This document shows positions 17,329 to 27,500 of a DNA stretch of 64,000 nucleotides, in pieces (the stretch's first letter is position 1; each line of letters starts with the position of its first letter). The translations under genes were made by a program, and so were the position numbers. The notes below the pieces were generated by a model, which was not told the origin of the DNA, ran no database searches, and saw only the letters and a program-made list of their open reading frames with translations. This DNA comes from an uncultured Verrucomicrobiales bacterium (GTDB taxonomy: Bacteria; Verrucomicrobiota; Verrucomicrobiia; Verrucomicrobiales; Akkermansiaceae). The stretch spans positions 40,012 to 104,011 of the forward strand of contig CALGJQ010000024.1 of NCBI GenBank assembly GCA_937928545.1, in the 5' to 3' direction.

Positions 17329-17820
17329 ATGAAAACGCTCTTCCTTCTCACCTTCTCCATCCTCCTCCTTCCTCTCTCTGCACAGGAAGAGAAGGAACTC
17401 ACTCCCATCGATCAACTCCTCAAACTCATCGAATTCGAGGAATCTGTCATCACCGGTGGTGAAGCCACTTTCGGAATCGTCGAAAAAAGCCTCGAAGGGC
17501 AAGGCCTCAATAAAAAGGAGATGGCCGAAGTGAAGGAAGCCTTTATGAACTACATGGGAATTGTTGCGAGCGACCCAAAGCTCAAAGCAAAAACCAAGGA
17601 AGCCTACGAGCAAACCTTCACCGAAGACGAAATCCTTGATCTCATCGCCTTTTATCAGACTTCCACTGGAAAAAAGACCATTCACGCCCTGCCAACCCTG
17701 ATGCAAAGCGTCATGGCTACGAGTCAAGAAATTGCCCAGCTCCATGTGGGATCCTTCCAAAAAGCCCTGACCGACATCATCCAGCGTAAGGACGCCCGCC
17801 TCCAAAAAGAAGAGAAGTAA
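17329..17820 (+). CDS. Secreted DUF2059-like protein
   Basis: A 163-residue protein with a signal peptide (MKTLFLLTFSILLLPLSAQ) and an all-helical mature part. The stretch AKTKEAYEQTFTEDEILDLI followed by AFYQTSTGKKTIHALPTLM is typical of DUF2059, whose C-terminal half nearly always reads FT-x-E-E-L ... FYxxPxGKK. Function of the family is unknown; members are periplasmic. It sits between leuC (11 bases) and leuD (54 bases), an unusual place for an envelope protein, and would be co-transcribed with them. Start ATG at 17329 gives a clean signal peptide. Confidence 0.85.
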   Translation: MKTLFLLTFSILLLPLSAQEEKELTPIDQLLKLIEFEESVITGGEATFGIVEKSLEGQGLNKKEMAEVKEAFMNYMGIVASDPKLKAKTKEAYEQTFTEDEILDLIAFYQTSTGKKTIHALPTLMQSVMATSQEIAQLHVGSFQKALTDIIQRKDARLQKEEK

Positions 17821-17874
17821 CTTTTCTTCCCCCAGACTCATTCGACTGCAAAACAACTCAAAGACCCTTTTCTT

Positions 17875-18477
17875 ATGGCCATCGAACCCATCACTCAAGT
17901 CTCCGGAACAGCCGTTCCCATCCCAGGTGCCGACATCGACACCGATCGTATCATTCCCGCACGCTTCATGAAGTGCGTCACCTTCGACGGACTCGGCGAA
18001 TACGCCTTTTACGATGTCCGCTTCGACCCAGTCTCCGGCGAAAAGACCGAGCACCCGCTCAACGATGAACGCTTCAAAGGAGCTTCCATTCTCGTCGCGG
18101 GCATCAACTTCGGCTGTGGTTCTTCTCGGGAGCACGCCCCCCAGTCTCTCACCAAGTATGGTTTCACGGCCATCATCGCGGAGTCCTTCGCCGAGATTTT
18201 TTACGGAAACTCCACCACCCTAGGGCTCCCCTGCGTCAGCTCCTCTCAGGAAAATATCGATGCGCTCAAAGCCGCCTGTGCAGCCGATCCTACCCTCGAG
18301 GTTAAGATCGACATTGAGGCCATGACCGTCACTGCTGGAGACCTTCACTTCTCCGTCGAGATGCCTGACTCCGCCCGCCATGCCCTCCTTTCCGGGAAAT
18401 ACGACCCCATCAAGGAACTCATGGACAACGACGCCAAGATCGAGGCCACCGCCGCTTCCCTCTCCTACGTCAGCTAG
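17875..18477 (+). CDS. leuD: 3-isopropylmalate dehydratase, small subunit
   Basis: A 200-residue swivel-domain subunit that partners LeuC. Signatures are GADIDTDRIIPARFMKCV near the N-terminus and ILVAGINFGCGSSREHAPQS in the middle, followed by AEIFYGNSTTLGLPCV. Length is normal. It ends the leuC-DUF2059-leuD unit and is followed after 26 bases by an intrinsic terminator. Confidence 0.97.
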   Translation: MAIEPITQVSGTAVPIPGADIDTDRIIPARFMKCVTFDGLGEYAFYDVRFDPVSGEKTEHPLNDERFKGASILVAGINFGCGSSREHAPQSLTKYGFTAIIAESFAEIFYGNSTTLGLPCVSSSQENIDALKAACAADPTLEVKIDIEAMTVTAGDLHFSVEMPDSARHALLSGKYDPIKELMDNDAKIEATAASLSYVS

Positions 18478-18502
18478 TCGAATATCGAAATCCTTATTGG
18501 CA

Positions 18503-18538
18503 AACTGGAACCCTCACAGGTTCCAGTTTTTCTTTTGT
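18503..18538 (+). terminator. Intrinsic terminator of the leu unit
   Basis: A perfect 10-bp stem, AACTGGAACC (18503-18512) and GGTTCCAGTT (18519-18528), with a 6-base loop, is followed by TTTTCTTTTG. It lies just past leuD and ahead of the transglutaminase-protein gene. Confidence 0.88.
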
Positions 18539-18587
18539 CTTTTCAGCTCGCCTGCCAATTGTTCGCTGCATAACTTCATAGAACACT

Positions 18588-21500
18588 ATGACTCAGCTTT
18601 CTCGTATTTTAGTTTCGTTTTGGATCATCTTACTTGCCCCACTCCAAGCAGATCCTTCCAAAGAGTTTAGTCGTAAAAAACTCCTCTCGATCATTGAAGA
18701 GTCAACTTTAGAAGGCGAACTTCCCAGCCAGCTTATCCCATTTAAGGTTGCCAAAAAGACAATCTCCGTCGATCAACATATCGAGAAAAAAGGGAGTAAT
18801 CCGCTTGTTCGAAAAACCACTTACCAAACAAAAATCTCGAATCACGAATTCATAGTACTCGAAATTAGGGATGAAAATGGAAAGAAGATCCAATCTGATG
18901 TGATTGCTTTCGATTACGACACCCGAATGTTCAACCGCTGGCAAATTTTCGCAGATAAAGACCGCCAGATCCGCTTCCTCGTCGGTGACCCCACACTTTA
19001 TCTAAAACCTGCTGATCGTCGTAAACTAAACCGAAGCGCCTTTTTTAACACCCACACCATCATCTGGCGAACTCTCCCAGACTGGAAGGGGCCTCCTACG
19101 ATTATCAACGACGTATGGGTCCACATTCCCTCTGAATTTTCAGGATATCGCTCCGTCACCACCGAATACGACGGAACCAATTTTATTCGTCGGGAATTCA
19201 TCGAGTATCGCTCCTACGACACCGAGCCTAAGTCAAAAAAAGAAGATTTCTCACTCTTCGGCCAAAACTATGGAGACAAATATAACCTCCCTCTCACGAC
19301 TTCCCCCTCGAAAAAGAATTCCACTCATTACAGTCAATCCAACGGCTGGAATAATCTCAACAATAGCTACCAAGACAAATCACCAGATCCCTTAGCTCTT
19401 TCGACTTTGGCTAATCTTAAATCTCTGAATCTGGAACAAGAAGAAGAACCTTCAAAAAAGCCAGCTTTTCTTCAGAACCTCCTCAAGCGTGGACTGAAAT
19501 TCGGCGAAAAGCCCTCCAAGCAACACACTTTCAAAGATCTCAATTTTCAATTTTCTTTTGATCAACCTGGATGGATCCAGCAAAACGGAAAGCGAATCAA
19601 CCCGAGCATCACTCTCTTCCTTGTGACCGACCCACCGTCTAATGCTCTCATCATTGCTGGGAACAACGGTAACCCAGCAGGTTCTAATTCCAGCCAACTA
19701 GTGGAACTCGCTGTGAATCGAATTCGTCAAAGATCCCACATCACCAAATCATCAAAACTACATTCTCTCAAAATTGATGAACTTGACTGGAAAGCTCAAG
19801 TCAACCTCATCACAACGAAAGGAATTGAAACAACTCACAGCATAGCTGCCCTTTCTTATAATGATTTCATTTACACCATCATCTATACTCAGGAAGGAAA
19901 TCACTTTACCCCAGATATCGCACGGCTCCAAAAAATGATTTCAGGCTTCAAGCTTCTCGACAAAAAACGAAAGGCGGAGGGAGCACTTCCCATGGAGAAA
20001 GCCTACTCGGCTCCTATGGCTGGAGTCTTCTTCGACCCTAGACCCGTCGGAGCCCGCTATTGGCTCGATGCTGATCTCAAAACGTCATTCCCCTTCGCCA
20101 GCTATGGAGCTCTCACAACGCTCAGAAGCGGACTAGTTATCGTCCCTCTTGATTTAGGAGATATCCCCACTCCTGACTCAACTCTCGCAACCGCTCTATT
20201 CCCGCAACTAGGACTGGATTACCCAACCCATTCTGGGGTCCCCAAAAAAATCACTCAGGGATCTGCCACGGGCCAAGAGTATCATTGCAAATCAAAGACG
20301 CCATTGGGCATGACCCACTATCAGGTCAGAATCCTACAAAACCAGGGAGTAGCACTCGCGATCTGCTCTTTCGCAATCGACCCTACTGAGTCTCAAACCA
20401 AAAACATGCCAGCTCTTCTCGATGCGGTTAAAATAACTCCGCCTCGCCCAGAAAATGAGCGAGTCAAAAAATCCACCCGACTTACACAGGAGGCGATTTT
20501 ACTCAACGAGATCGGCATGGGATTCTTTTCCAGCAGAAAATTTGCCAAGGCCGCTCCATATTTTAAAAAGGCGCACCTCCAAGCCCCCGAAGACGTCGCC
20601 GTCATTTCAAATCTCATCATCTCCCTCCGAAATAGCCGACAAGTCAAAGAAGCGTTCGAGATATTTAACGAGAAACGAGAGAACTTCGCCGATTCATTGG
20701 ATTTTTTAGCCAACGAACCCTACCTCCATGTTGAACTGGGAGATAACGAAAGTGCTTCTAAAGTCTTTGCGCAAATTTTCAGTAAGGGGCATCGCAATGA
20801 AGACGACCTCCTGACTTTCATAAACCTGCTTGCTGAGATGAGTCGCTATGAACAAGCGAAGGACGTGGTTAACAAATACTTAGAGAACACTAGCGACCTC
20901 TCTCCACGTCCCTATAGATGGCAACATCAAGTCTATGGCATGTGCGGGCTTTTCCAAGAAGCTCTCAAGCTTGCACGAGCACTCGCCGACAAGAACCCAG
21001 CAAACGAACAATTCCAGTCTGACCTTACTCTCGCTATGATTGAGGCAGGAGAAAGTGCAGAAGCCCTCACACGATTAGACGCGCAGCTAAACGCTACTCC
21101 AAATGACCCCTACCTCCTCTATCAAAAAGGAAGAGCCTTTTCCTCGGCCAAACAATACCAGAAAGCCAAAGAATCCTTCGAACTCGCGCTTAAACAATCG
21201 CCCGGAGAACCACTCATCACCGAAGCTCTTGCCGCTGTTGCACTCTTCCTCGGGCAAGGAGACCAAACGTCCATTCAAACCGAAATCTCGGCAGTTACTC
21301 TCCCCAGTTCGCTTCTCGAAAAATTCCAATCTCAAAAATTCGACGACGACAGGGAGCAGTTCAACTCTCGGACAACCCTATCCGCTACCGCCTATTTCTT
21401 CAAGAAAGATGAGCCTTTCAAAGCAACACAATATAGAAATGTCGAAATCAGAAACCAAGGCGGAGTTGAAGAATATAAGACCATTCGCTTCGACTTCGAC

Positions 21501-23135
21501 ACCAGTTACGAACGAGCCTTCATTAACCAAATCGAGGTTCTCGACGCCGACGGTCGCGTCATTCACTCAGGCGATCAGGTAGAATCCTACGTCAGTGATT
21601 CCAGCGCTCAATCCGGAGCCATGGCCACAACAACCAGCACCGTCTCTGCCACCGTCCCCGGTCTCAAACCCGGTTGCAAACTTCGCTATGCCTACACCAT
21701 CGAAACGCTAAGCCCCGTCAAAAAATTCCCCTTCAAGCTTCGCTACTTCGCTTCCCTCGGAGAGACAGCGGCACAGGCCACCATCATCACCGGGGACTAC
21801 GACCAGGTTTCATCTCATTTGCATGGCCCAGAAATAGAAGTCATTTCTGAAAAGGGACACCGTTCTTGGTTCATTCAAAAATCAGCCAACTATTATCAAG
21901 AACCCCTATTGCCATCTCCTGCAAACTACCTCCCCTACCTAGCCTTGGGTAATGAAACTCTGTCATGGGAAACCCTGGCCAATGACTACCTCGTCGAATT
22001 GAACGACCGACTCTCTCCATCTAAAGAAATTTCTAAACTCGCAAATGCCCTAACCAAGGAATCACCTTCTCCTCAGGCCAAAGCAGACGCAATTCTCAAG
22101 CATGTCCGTGACAACCTCGTCTATCAAGCAATCGAATTTGGACAACGCGCCCGCATTCCTCTTCAAGCAAAGATGATTTCAGAGAATCGCTATGGCGACT
22201 GCAAAGACCACAGTCTCCTAGCCCATCTTCTCCTAAAATCCGTCGGGATTAAATCTCATCTTACTCTCGTGCACACTTCTGCTCCCATCATCGATTCTCT
22301 TCCTTCTCTCGACCAGTTTGATCACATGATCCTTTTCATTCCCAAGCTCCGGGGAGGGACCTTTTTTGACGGCACTGGAAAATTTTCTGCTGTGACACAA
22401 ACGAGCCCACTCAATCTCGCCGGAAAAATGGCTCTAGTTTTGGATGGCTCCTCTAATCAACTCAGTGAAATCATTCAAGATCCAACCTTCCCTCATAGCA
22501 TCAAAAGTAAGAGGTCAGTCAAACTCGACCCGCATAACGAACAACTAAATGTTGAAGAGTCCATCACCTTCAAAGGTTCACAGGCAGCAAACCTTCGAGG
22601 GTATTTCAAATCCCTGAACGAAGCCGAATGGAAACAAAATCTTGAACAACTTCTCGGACACCAAATCGGACTGAACATCAAAGGCCTCAAAATCTCCTCC
22701 CTCAACAACTTCGAGGCACCGCTCATCCTTGAAATGAAGTATCAAGTTTCGAACACCTTTAAGAATCGAAACGGGCGACACGAATCACCCATTCCGGCTC
22801 CTTGGGAAGAATTCTATTTTGCAGCCTCTCAGAGTGGGCAGCGGCGCTCTCCCTTCCAAATCATAACCCCTATGACCTTCGAATCCGAAATCACCGTAGA
22901 GGGAAACAATCTCAAGGATTCACCATGGAACGCCGTTAAAAACAAAGCGCATGTCTGCCAGCACACCCTCACCAGCACTAGTCCTAAAAAAGCAAAAAGC
23001 TTAGTCAAATTGACTCCCGGAACCTATCCAGCGTCGGATTATAAAACCTACGTCTCATCCCTGCGTAAAACGATCGAGGACATTAAGGGAAATGCCGTGT
23101 TCGATCAGCCACCTAGGCCAAAATCTCCGGAATAA
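18588..23135 (+). CDS. Giant DUF3857 / TPR / transglutaminase-like exported protein
   Basis: A 1515-residue protein with a signal peptide (LVSFWIILLAPLQA). Residues ~300-620 hold two alpha/beta modules of unknown family. Residues ~630-880 are TPR repeats (EIGMGFFSSRKFAKAAPYFKKA, YQKGRAFSSAKQYQKAKESF). Residues ~910-1090 fit DUF3857 (TIRFDFDTSYERAFINQIEV, VPGLKPGCKLRYAYTIE). Residues ~1150-1270 are a transglutaminase-like domain with a complete Cys-His-Asp triad: C1205 in YGDCKDHS, H1246 in FDHM and D1261 in FFDGTG. Such proteins are common in Bacteroidota and Verrucomicrobiota; function is unknown, probably envelope peptide processing or crosslinking. It is A+T-richer than its neighbours and its 3' end overlaps the convergent DUF1501 gene by 23 bases. 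Confidence 0.85.
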   Translation: MTQLSRILVSFWIILLAPLQADPSKEFSRKKLLSIIEESTLEGELPSQLIPFKVAKKTISVDQHIEKKGSNPLVRKTTYQTKISNHEFIVLEIRDENGKKIQSDVIAFDYDTRMFNRWQIFADKDRQIRFLVGDPTLYLKPADRRKLNRSAFFNTHTIIWRTLPDWKGPPTIINDVWVHIPSEFSGYRSVTTEYDGTNFIRREFIEYRSYDTEPKSKKEDFSLFGQNYGDKYNLPLTTSPSKKNSTHYSQSNGWNNLNNSYQDKSPDPLALSTLANLKSLNLEQEEEPSKKPAFLQNLLKRGLKFGEKPSKQHTFKDLNFQFSFDQPGWIQQNGKRINPSITLFLVTDPPSNALIIAGNNGNPAGSNSSQLVELAVNRIRQRSHITKSSKLHSLKIDELDWKAQVNLITTKGIETTHSIAALSYNDFIYTIIYTQEGNHFTPDIARLQKMISGFKLLDKKRKAEGALPMEKAYSAPMAGVFFDPRPVGARYWLDADLKTSFPFASYGALTTLRSGLVIVPLDLGDIPTPDSTLATALFPQLGLDYPTHSGVPKKITQGSATGQEYHCKSKTPLGMTHYQVRILQNQGVALAICSFAIDPTESQTKNMPALLDAVKITPPRPENERVKKSTRLTQEAILLNEIGMGFFSSRKFAKAAPYFKKAHLQAPEDVAVISNLIISLRNSRQVKEAFEIFNEKRENFADSLDFLANEPYLHVELGDNESASKVFAQIFSKGHRNEDDLLTFINLLAEMSRYEQAKDVVNKYLENTSDLSPRPYRWQHQVYGMCGLFQEALKLARALADKNPANEQFQSDLTLAMIEAGESAEALTRLDAQLNATPNDPYLLYQKGRAFSSAKQYQKAKESFELALKQSPGEPLITEALAAVALFLGQGDQTSIQTEISAVTLPSSLLEKFQSQKFDDDREQFNSRTTLSATAYFFKKDEPFKATQYRNVEIRNQGGVEEYKTIRFDFDTSYERAFINQIEVLDADGRVIHSGDQVESYVSDSSAQSGAMATTTSTVSATVPGLKPGCKLRYAYTIETLSPVKKFPFKLRYFASLGETAAQATIITGDYDQVSSHLHGPEIEVISEKGHRSWFIQKSANYYQEPLLPSPANYLPYLALGNETLSWETLANDYLVELNDRLSPSKEISKLANALTKESPSPQAKADAILKHVRDNLVYQAIEFGQRARIPLQAKMISENRYGDCKDHSLLAHLLLKSVGIKSHLTLVHTSAPIIDSLPSLDQFDHMILFIPKLRGGTFFDGTGKFSAVTQTSPLNLAGKMALVLDGSSNQLSEIIQDPTFPHSIKSKRSVKLDPHNEQLNVEESITFKGSQAANLRGYFKSLNEAEWKQNLEQLLGHQIGLNIKGLKISSLNNFEAPLILEMKYQVSNTFKNRNGRHESPIPAPWEEFYFAASQSGQRRSPFQIITPMTFESEITVEGNNLKDSPWNAVKNKAHVCQHTLTSTSPKKAKSLVKLTPGTYPASDYKTYVSSLRKTIEDIKGNAVFDQPPRPKSPE

Positions 23136-24501
23136 TCTCCCCGTGCACATCCGTCAGCCGAACGTCCCGTCCCCCATAGCGATAGGTCAGCTTAGTATGT
23201 TCAACCCCCATCAAGTGAAGCATGTTGGCATGCATGTCATGCACCGTCATCTTATTCTCGATCGCATGATACCCGTATTCATCCGTGGCACCGTAGATCG
23301 TCCCCCCTTTAATTCCTCCTCCTGCCATCCAGATACTAAATCCCTGAGGATTATGATCTCGGCCATCTTTCCCTTGCGCAAACGGAGTTCTTCCAAATTC
23401 ACCGGCAAAGACAATCAAGGTTGAATCTAATAGCCCTCTCGCTTTCAAATCTTTAATCAATCCCGCAATTGGTTGATCCACCGCGAGCGCATTTTTAGAG
23501 TGTCCGTCTTTGAGTCTTCCATGTTGATCCCAGCGGTCGCCATTTCCGGTGGTGATCGTGAGCTCCACAAACCGGACCCCTTGCTCGACCAGCCGCCTTG
23601 CCATCAAGCATTGTGCCCCATAAGTCCGAGTCTTGTCGTACTGCGCCTCTAAGCCATACATTTTCTTAATATGGTCAGGCTCTTTCGATATATCGGTCAC
23701 CTCAGGAACAGCCATCTGCATCCGATAGGCCATCTCATAGTTTTTCACCGCCGACGCAATTAAAGCCGAATCCGGACGTCGCTCCTGCAAGCGACCGTCA
23801 ATCTGCCTTAGCAAGGCCAACTTCTCCTCCTGCAATCCATCACGCCCTTCCTGAGGTTTGATGTTTTGTAAAACAACGCCCTTGGGATGAAGGACCGATG
23901 GACCGTGCGCTGCCGGCAAAAAACCTTCTCCCGTCATCTGCATCCCGCCCGAAGGAACCTGCCCGCCGTGCAACACCACATAAGTGGGTAGATTTGCGTT
24001 CATCGACCCCAAACCGTAAGAAGCCCAGGCCCCCATGCTCGGTCGACCCGACAGAATAAGCCCACTGTGAAGAGAATAGTTCGCATTGGGATGATTCGGA
24101 GAAAAGGCTGTCATCGACCGCATCACACAAAGTTCATCGGCACAGGATCCAATATGAGGAAAGAGATCACTCACCGGAATCCCACTCTCGCCGTAATTTT
24201 TAAACTCCCACGGACTCGCGAGAATATTACCGTTATTATTGAAGACCGTCTTCTCCACCTCGAACTTCGGCTTCTGCCCGTTCTCTTTCTTAAGCAATGG
24301 TTTGGGATCAAAACTATCCACATGGGATACCCCTCCATCCATATAAAGAAAAATGACATGCTTCGCCTTAGGCGTAAAATTTGCCCCACTTTCCGCAATC
24401 GCCTCTTGATCTAACAAGCTTCCGAAAGCCAACGATCCAAACCCCAAAGACCCGCGATGCATAAAATCACGACGCGAAAAATGACTAAAACTAGAAGACA
24501 T
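23113..24501 (-). CDS. DUF1501 (sulfatase-like) Tat-exported protein
   Basis: A 462-residue DUF1501 protein with a twin-arginine signal (SRRDFMHRGSLGFGSLAFGSLL). Signatures include HVIFLYMDGGVSHVDSFDPK, GRPSMGAWASYGLGS, CLMARRLVEQGVRFVELTI, WDQHGRLKDGHSKNALAVDQ and FAGEFGRTPFAQGKDGRDHNPQGFSIWM. The fold is of the alkaline phosphatase/sulfatase type, though activity is not established. In Planctomycetota and Verrucomicrobiota it is almost always the partner of a PSD1 protein, as here: it overlaps the upstream partner's end by 11 bases, showing translational coupling. Confidence 0.93.
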   Translation of the reverse strand: MSSSFSHFSRRDFMHRGSLGFGSLAFGSLLDQEAIAESGANFTPKAKHVIFLYMDGGVSHVDSFDPKPLLKKENGQKPKFEVEKTVFNNNGNILASPWEFKNYGESGIPVSDLFPHIGSCADELCVMRSMTAFSPNHPNANYSLHSGLILSGRPSMGAWASYGLGSMNANLPTYVVLHGGQVPSGGMQMTGEGFLPAAHGPSVLHPKGVVLQNIKPQEGRDGLQEEKLALLRQIDGRLQERRPDSALIASAVKNYEMAYRMQMAVPEVTDISKEPDHIKKMYGLEAQYDKTRTYGAQCLMARRLVEQGVRFVELTITTGNGDRWDQHGRLKDGHSKNALAVDQPIAGLIKDLKARGLLDSTLIVFAGEFGRTPFAQGKDGRDHNPQGFSIWMAGGGIKGGTIYGATDEYGYHAIENKMTVHDMHANMLHLMGVEHTKLTYRYGGRDVRLTDVHGEIIPEILA

Positions 24502-27500
24502 AAATAAATTCCTTTCGATTAAAAATAACGTGACTCAACGAGGCCCAAGCTCCTTCCAGATCCTTCTCCACTCCGAATTTTTCCAAAGCTCCAAGGCCCC
24601 ACTCGAGTTCTTCCTCACTCGCCTCTCTTGAAAAGGCTACTCGATGAAGCTCCTTCAGTTTTTGGCGATCGTCCCCTTCTCCTTTTAAGATTCTTTCGCT
24701 CCACTTCTTCGCCTGCTGATGAACCAGAGGGTGATTCAACAAGGCCAAAGATTGCGCCGGCACCGTGGTCACATTTCGTTTCCCAATCGGCTCCGTCGTA
24801 TTGGGTGAATCAAAGGCCCTTAAAAACGAGGGCAAATAATTCCTTCGACTCGCTAAGTAAATCGACCGCCTTCCATTTCCTCCCAGCGGCCCCTCTTGCG
24901 GCCTTGCCCGGCTAGGGGGCTGATCTTTGATGTAAGCCAAAACACTCGGGCCGAACAAATCTCGCTTCAAATCACCACTTGCGGCCAGAATATGATCTCG
25001 AATCGCTTCAGCCGACATTCTCCGCACCGGCATGCGCTGCAGAAAGACATTATCTGGATCAAGGTCCGCCGCTTGACTCTCTGGGACAGAACTCATTCGG
25101 AAAGTGCTCGAAAGCAACATTTTGCGAATCATTGCCTTCGTTGACCATTTCTCGTTCACAAAGTCATTCGCGAGGAAATCCAGTAACTCCGGATGACTCG
25201 GCAGCTCTCCCATCTTCCCAAAATCGTCAACTGAACCCACGATCCCCCGTCCAAAAACACGTGACCAAATTCGGTTCACCCTCACTCGGGCAGTCAGAGG
25301 ATTCCCTTGCGCTACGAGCCTCTCTGCCCACTCTCTACGACCACTTCCTTCTCCTGAAATCACCTCCCCATTCAGTCCTGCGAGAAAACTCCGGGGATTC
25401 TCTTCTTCACTTGGACGACTATGATTTCCACGAATATAGACCGACTCGTCTGCGATCGTTCCATCCACCAGACTTCTAGCATACTCAGGCATCTCTACCT
25501 CGTCTCGCAAGACCTTCAGATTTTGAAGCTCACTCAAACGGGATTGATCAACCTCGATCAAACCTTCTGAAAAAAGAGCCCCCAAAATTTCAACTTCAGC
25601 CGAATTCTTTGTCGATTGCATCAGCTCCTCCAAAACCTCCTCAAGAGATTCCCCACGACTCCAAACCCCATCCCAATGAGGAAGCTCGGTGGTAAAGGCT
25701 ACCCATGCATCGTTCCTCAACGGGACCACACTCGCATTGCGAGTATGTAATCTTTTGCTGCCACCTTGATGCTGAATCTGCAAATAGGCCACTTCTCCTT
25801 TCCAGAGATCTGTAGGAAATTGAAATAATCTCCAAGCATTCGAATTCACGCTCTGCCGCAACGGCGATGTCGTTGGCCCATGCCCCACTAACTCATAATT
25901 TCGAATCACCAAGCTCACCGTGGCTCCTTGCCCTTTTACCCAAATTTTCACCGGAGACCCGTCCACTACAAAGTCCGCTGATCGTGCCGCCCCATCTAAT
26001 CGTGGCGACAAATGCCCGACTACCATTCCCTTTCCGGCAGCGCCTACAATCACTCTGTCATCATCAGGATTGATCACAAAGCGGCCTTCTTCTGCCGATT
26101 CGAAGCCCACTCCTTCGATGATCCATTTTCGCTCCTTCAAGGCCTCCCCCTTATTTCCTTTCCTCTTCACTCCTTGAAAAAACCTCTTCATCCCAGCTAG
26201 TTCCGGCCTCCCTCCTACTCGATGAATCGCTTCAAACCATTTGGCCACAACGGGCGATGCCTCTTTCTTCAACTCTTCCCGCAACTGAGCTAAACCTTTC
26301 GCATCTCTAGGATTCATCTTCTGCCAAGCTTCCACAAGGTCACCCCGTTGCGACAATTCCCTCACCTTTTCCAATACCGGTCCAATCTGACTTCCTGATG
26401 TCGATAGAACTTCCTCCCCTAACTTCGAATGCGCCCCTCGTAACTTCACCTCCCTTTCCTCATTCCATTGATTCTCTTTCACATTGGCATGATGAAGGCG
26501 GGAACTCCGAAAAATCCCGTACATTGAATAGTAATCACGAGCCGTGATCGCATCAAACTTGTGATCATGACAACGCGCACAGGAAATAGTCAGACCGTGA
26601 AAAGCCGTGCCCACCACATTGATCATACTGTCTATGACCCTCGCTTCATCTTCATGCAGATCCGTTACCCCGTGATGACCATCCGCCAGATGAAAAAAAC
26701 CAGGCCCTGCCACTGATTCGTTTGCTCCCGTCTTTGGGTTCACTCTCGGATTCTCGATCAGATCCCCCGCAAATGCCTCTCTGACAAACTGATCAAAAGG
26801 CACATCTTCATTGAAAGCCCTGATTAGATAATCCCGATACCTCCAGGCATGAGGCATCCAGTAATCGTTTTCAAAGGCCTTCGATTCCCCATACCGAACC
26901 ACATCCATCCAGTGCCTCGCCCATTGCTCGCCAAAATGTGGAGAGGCCATCATTCGATCCACGGCCCGATCATATGCACCCTCATTCTGATCAGCCAAAA
27001 ACTCATCCAACTCCGCCGTCGACGGAGCCAAGCCTGTCAATATCACACTCGCCCTCCTCAGTAAGGTCACCCCATCCGTCTCTTCCGCTGGCCTCCATCC
27101 TTTCTCCTCCAACTTTCTTAAGACAAAACGATCCAGATCTTCCCGCGCCCACTCTTCATCTTTCACCTTGGGAACCGCAATCTCCGCCACCGGCTGCAAG
27201 GACCACCACTTCTTCCTCTCCTCCAAATCAAAGCTACTTTTTTTGACCTCTTTTCCAATCGCCTCATCACGCGGATCAGGAGCTCCCATCTTGATCCACT
27301 CTGTAAGAATCAAAATCTCCCCTTCTGACAATTTTGATTTCGGAGGCATCGCCTCAACCTCGGCCTCGTGATTCACCATCTGAATCAGCAAACTTTCCTC
27401 CGGCTTTCCTGGCACAATCACCGCCCCACTATCGCCACCCTCTTCCCAACCCGCCTTGCGATCTAGAAGTAGCCCCCCTTTCACCTTTTTGGCTTCCGAG

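Noticed and set aside
17314..18135. 273-residue minus-strand frame over the DUF2059 and leuD genes
   Set aside because: Antisense to two recognised genes; composition lacks any domain and it crosses both coding regions.
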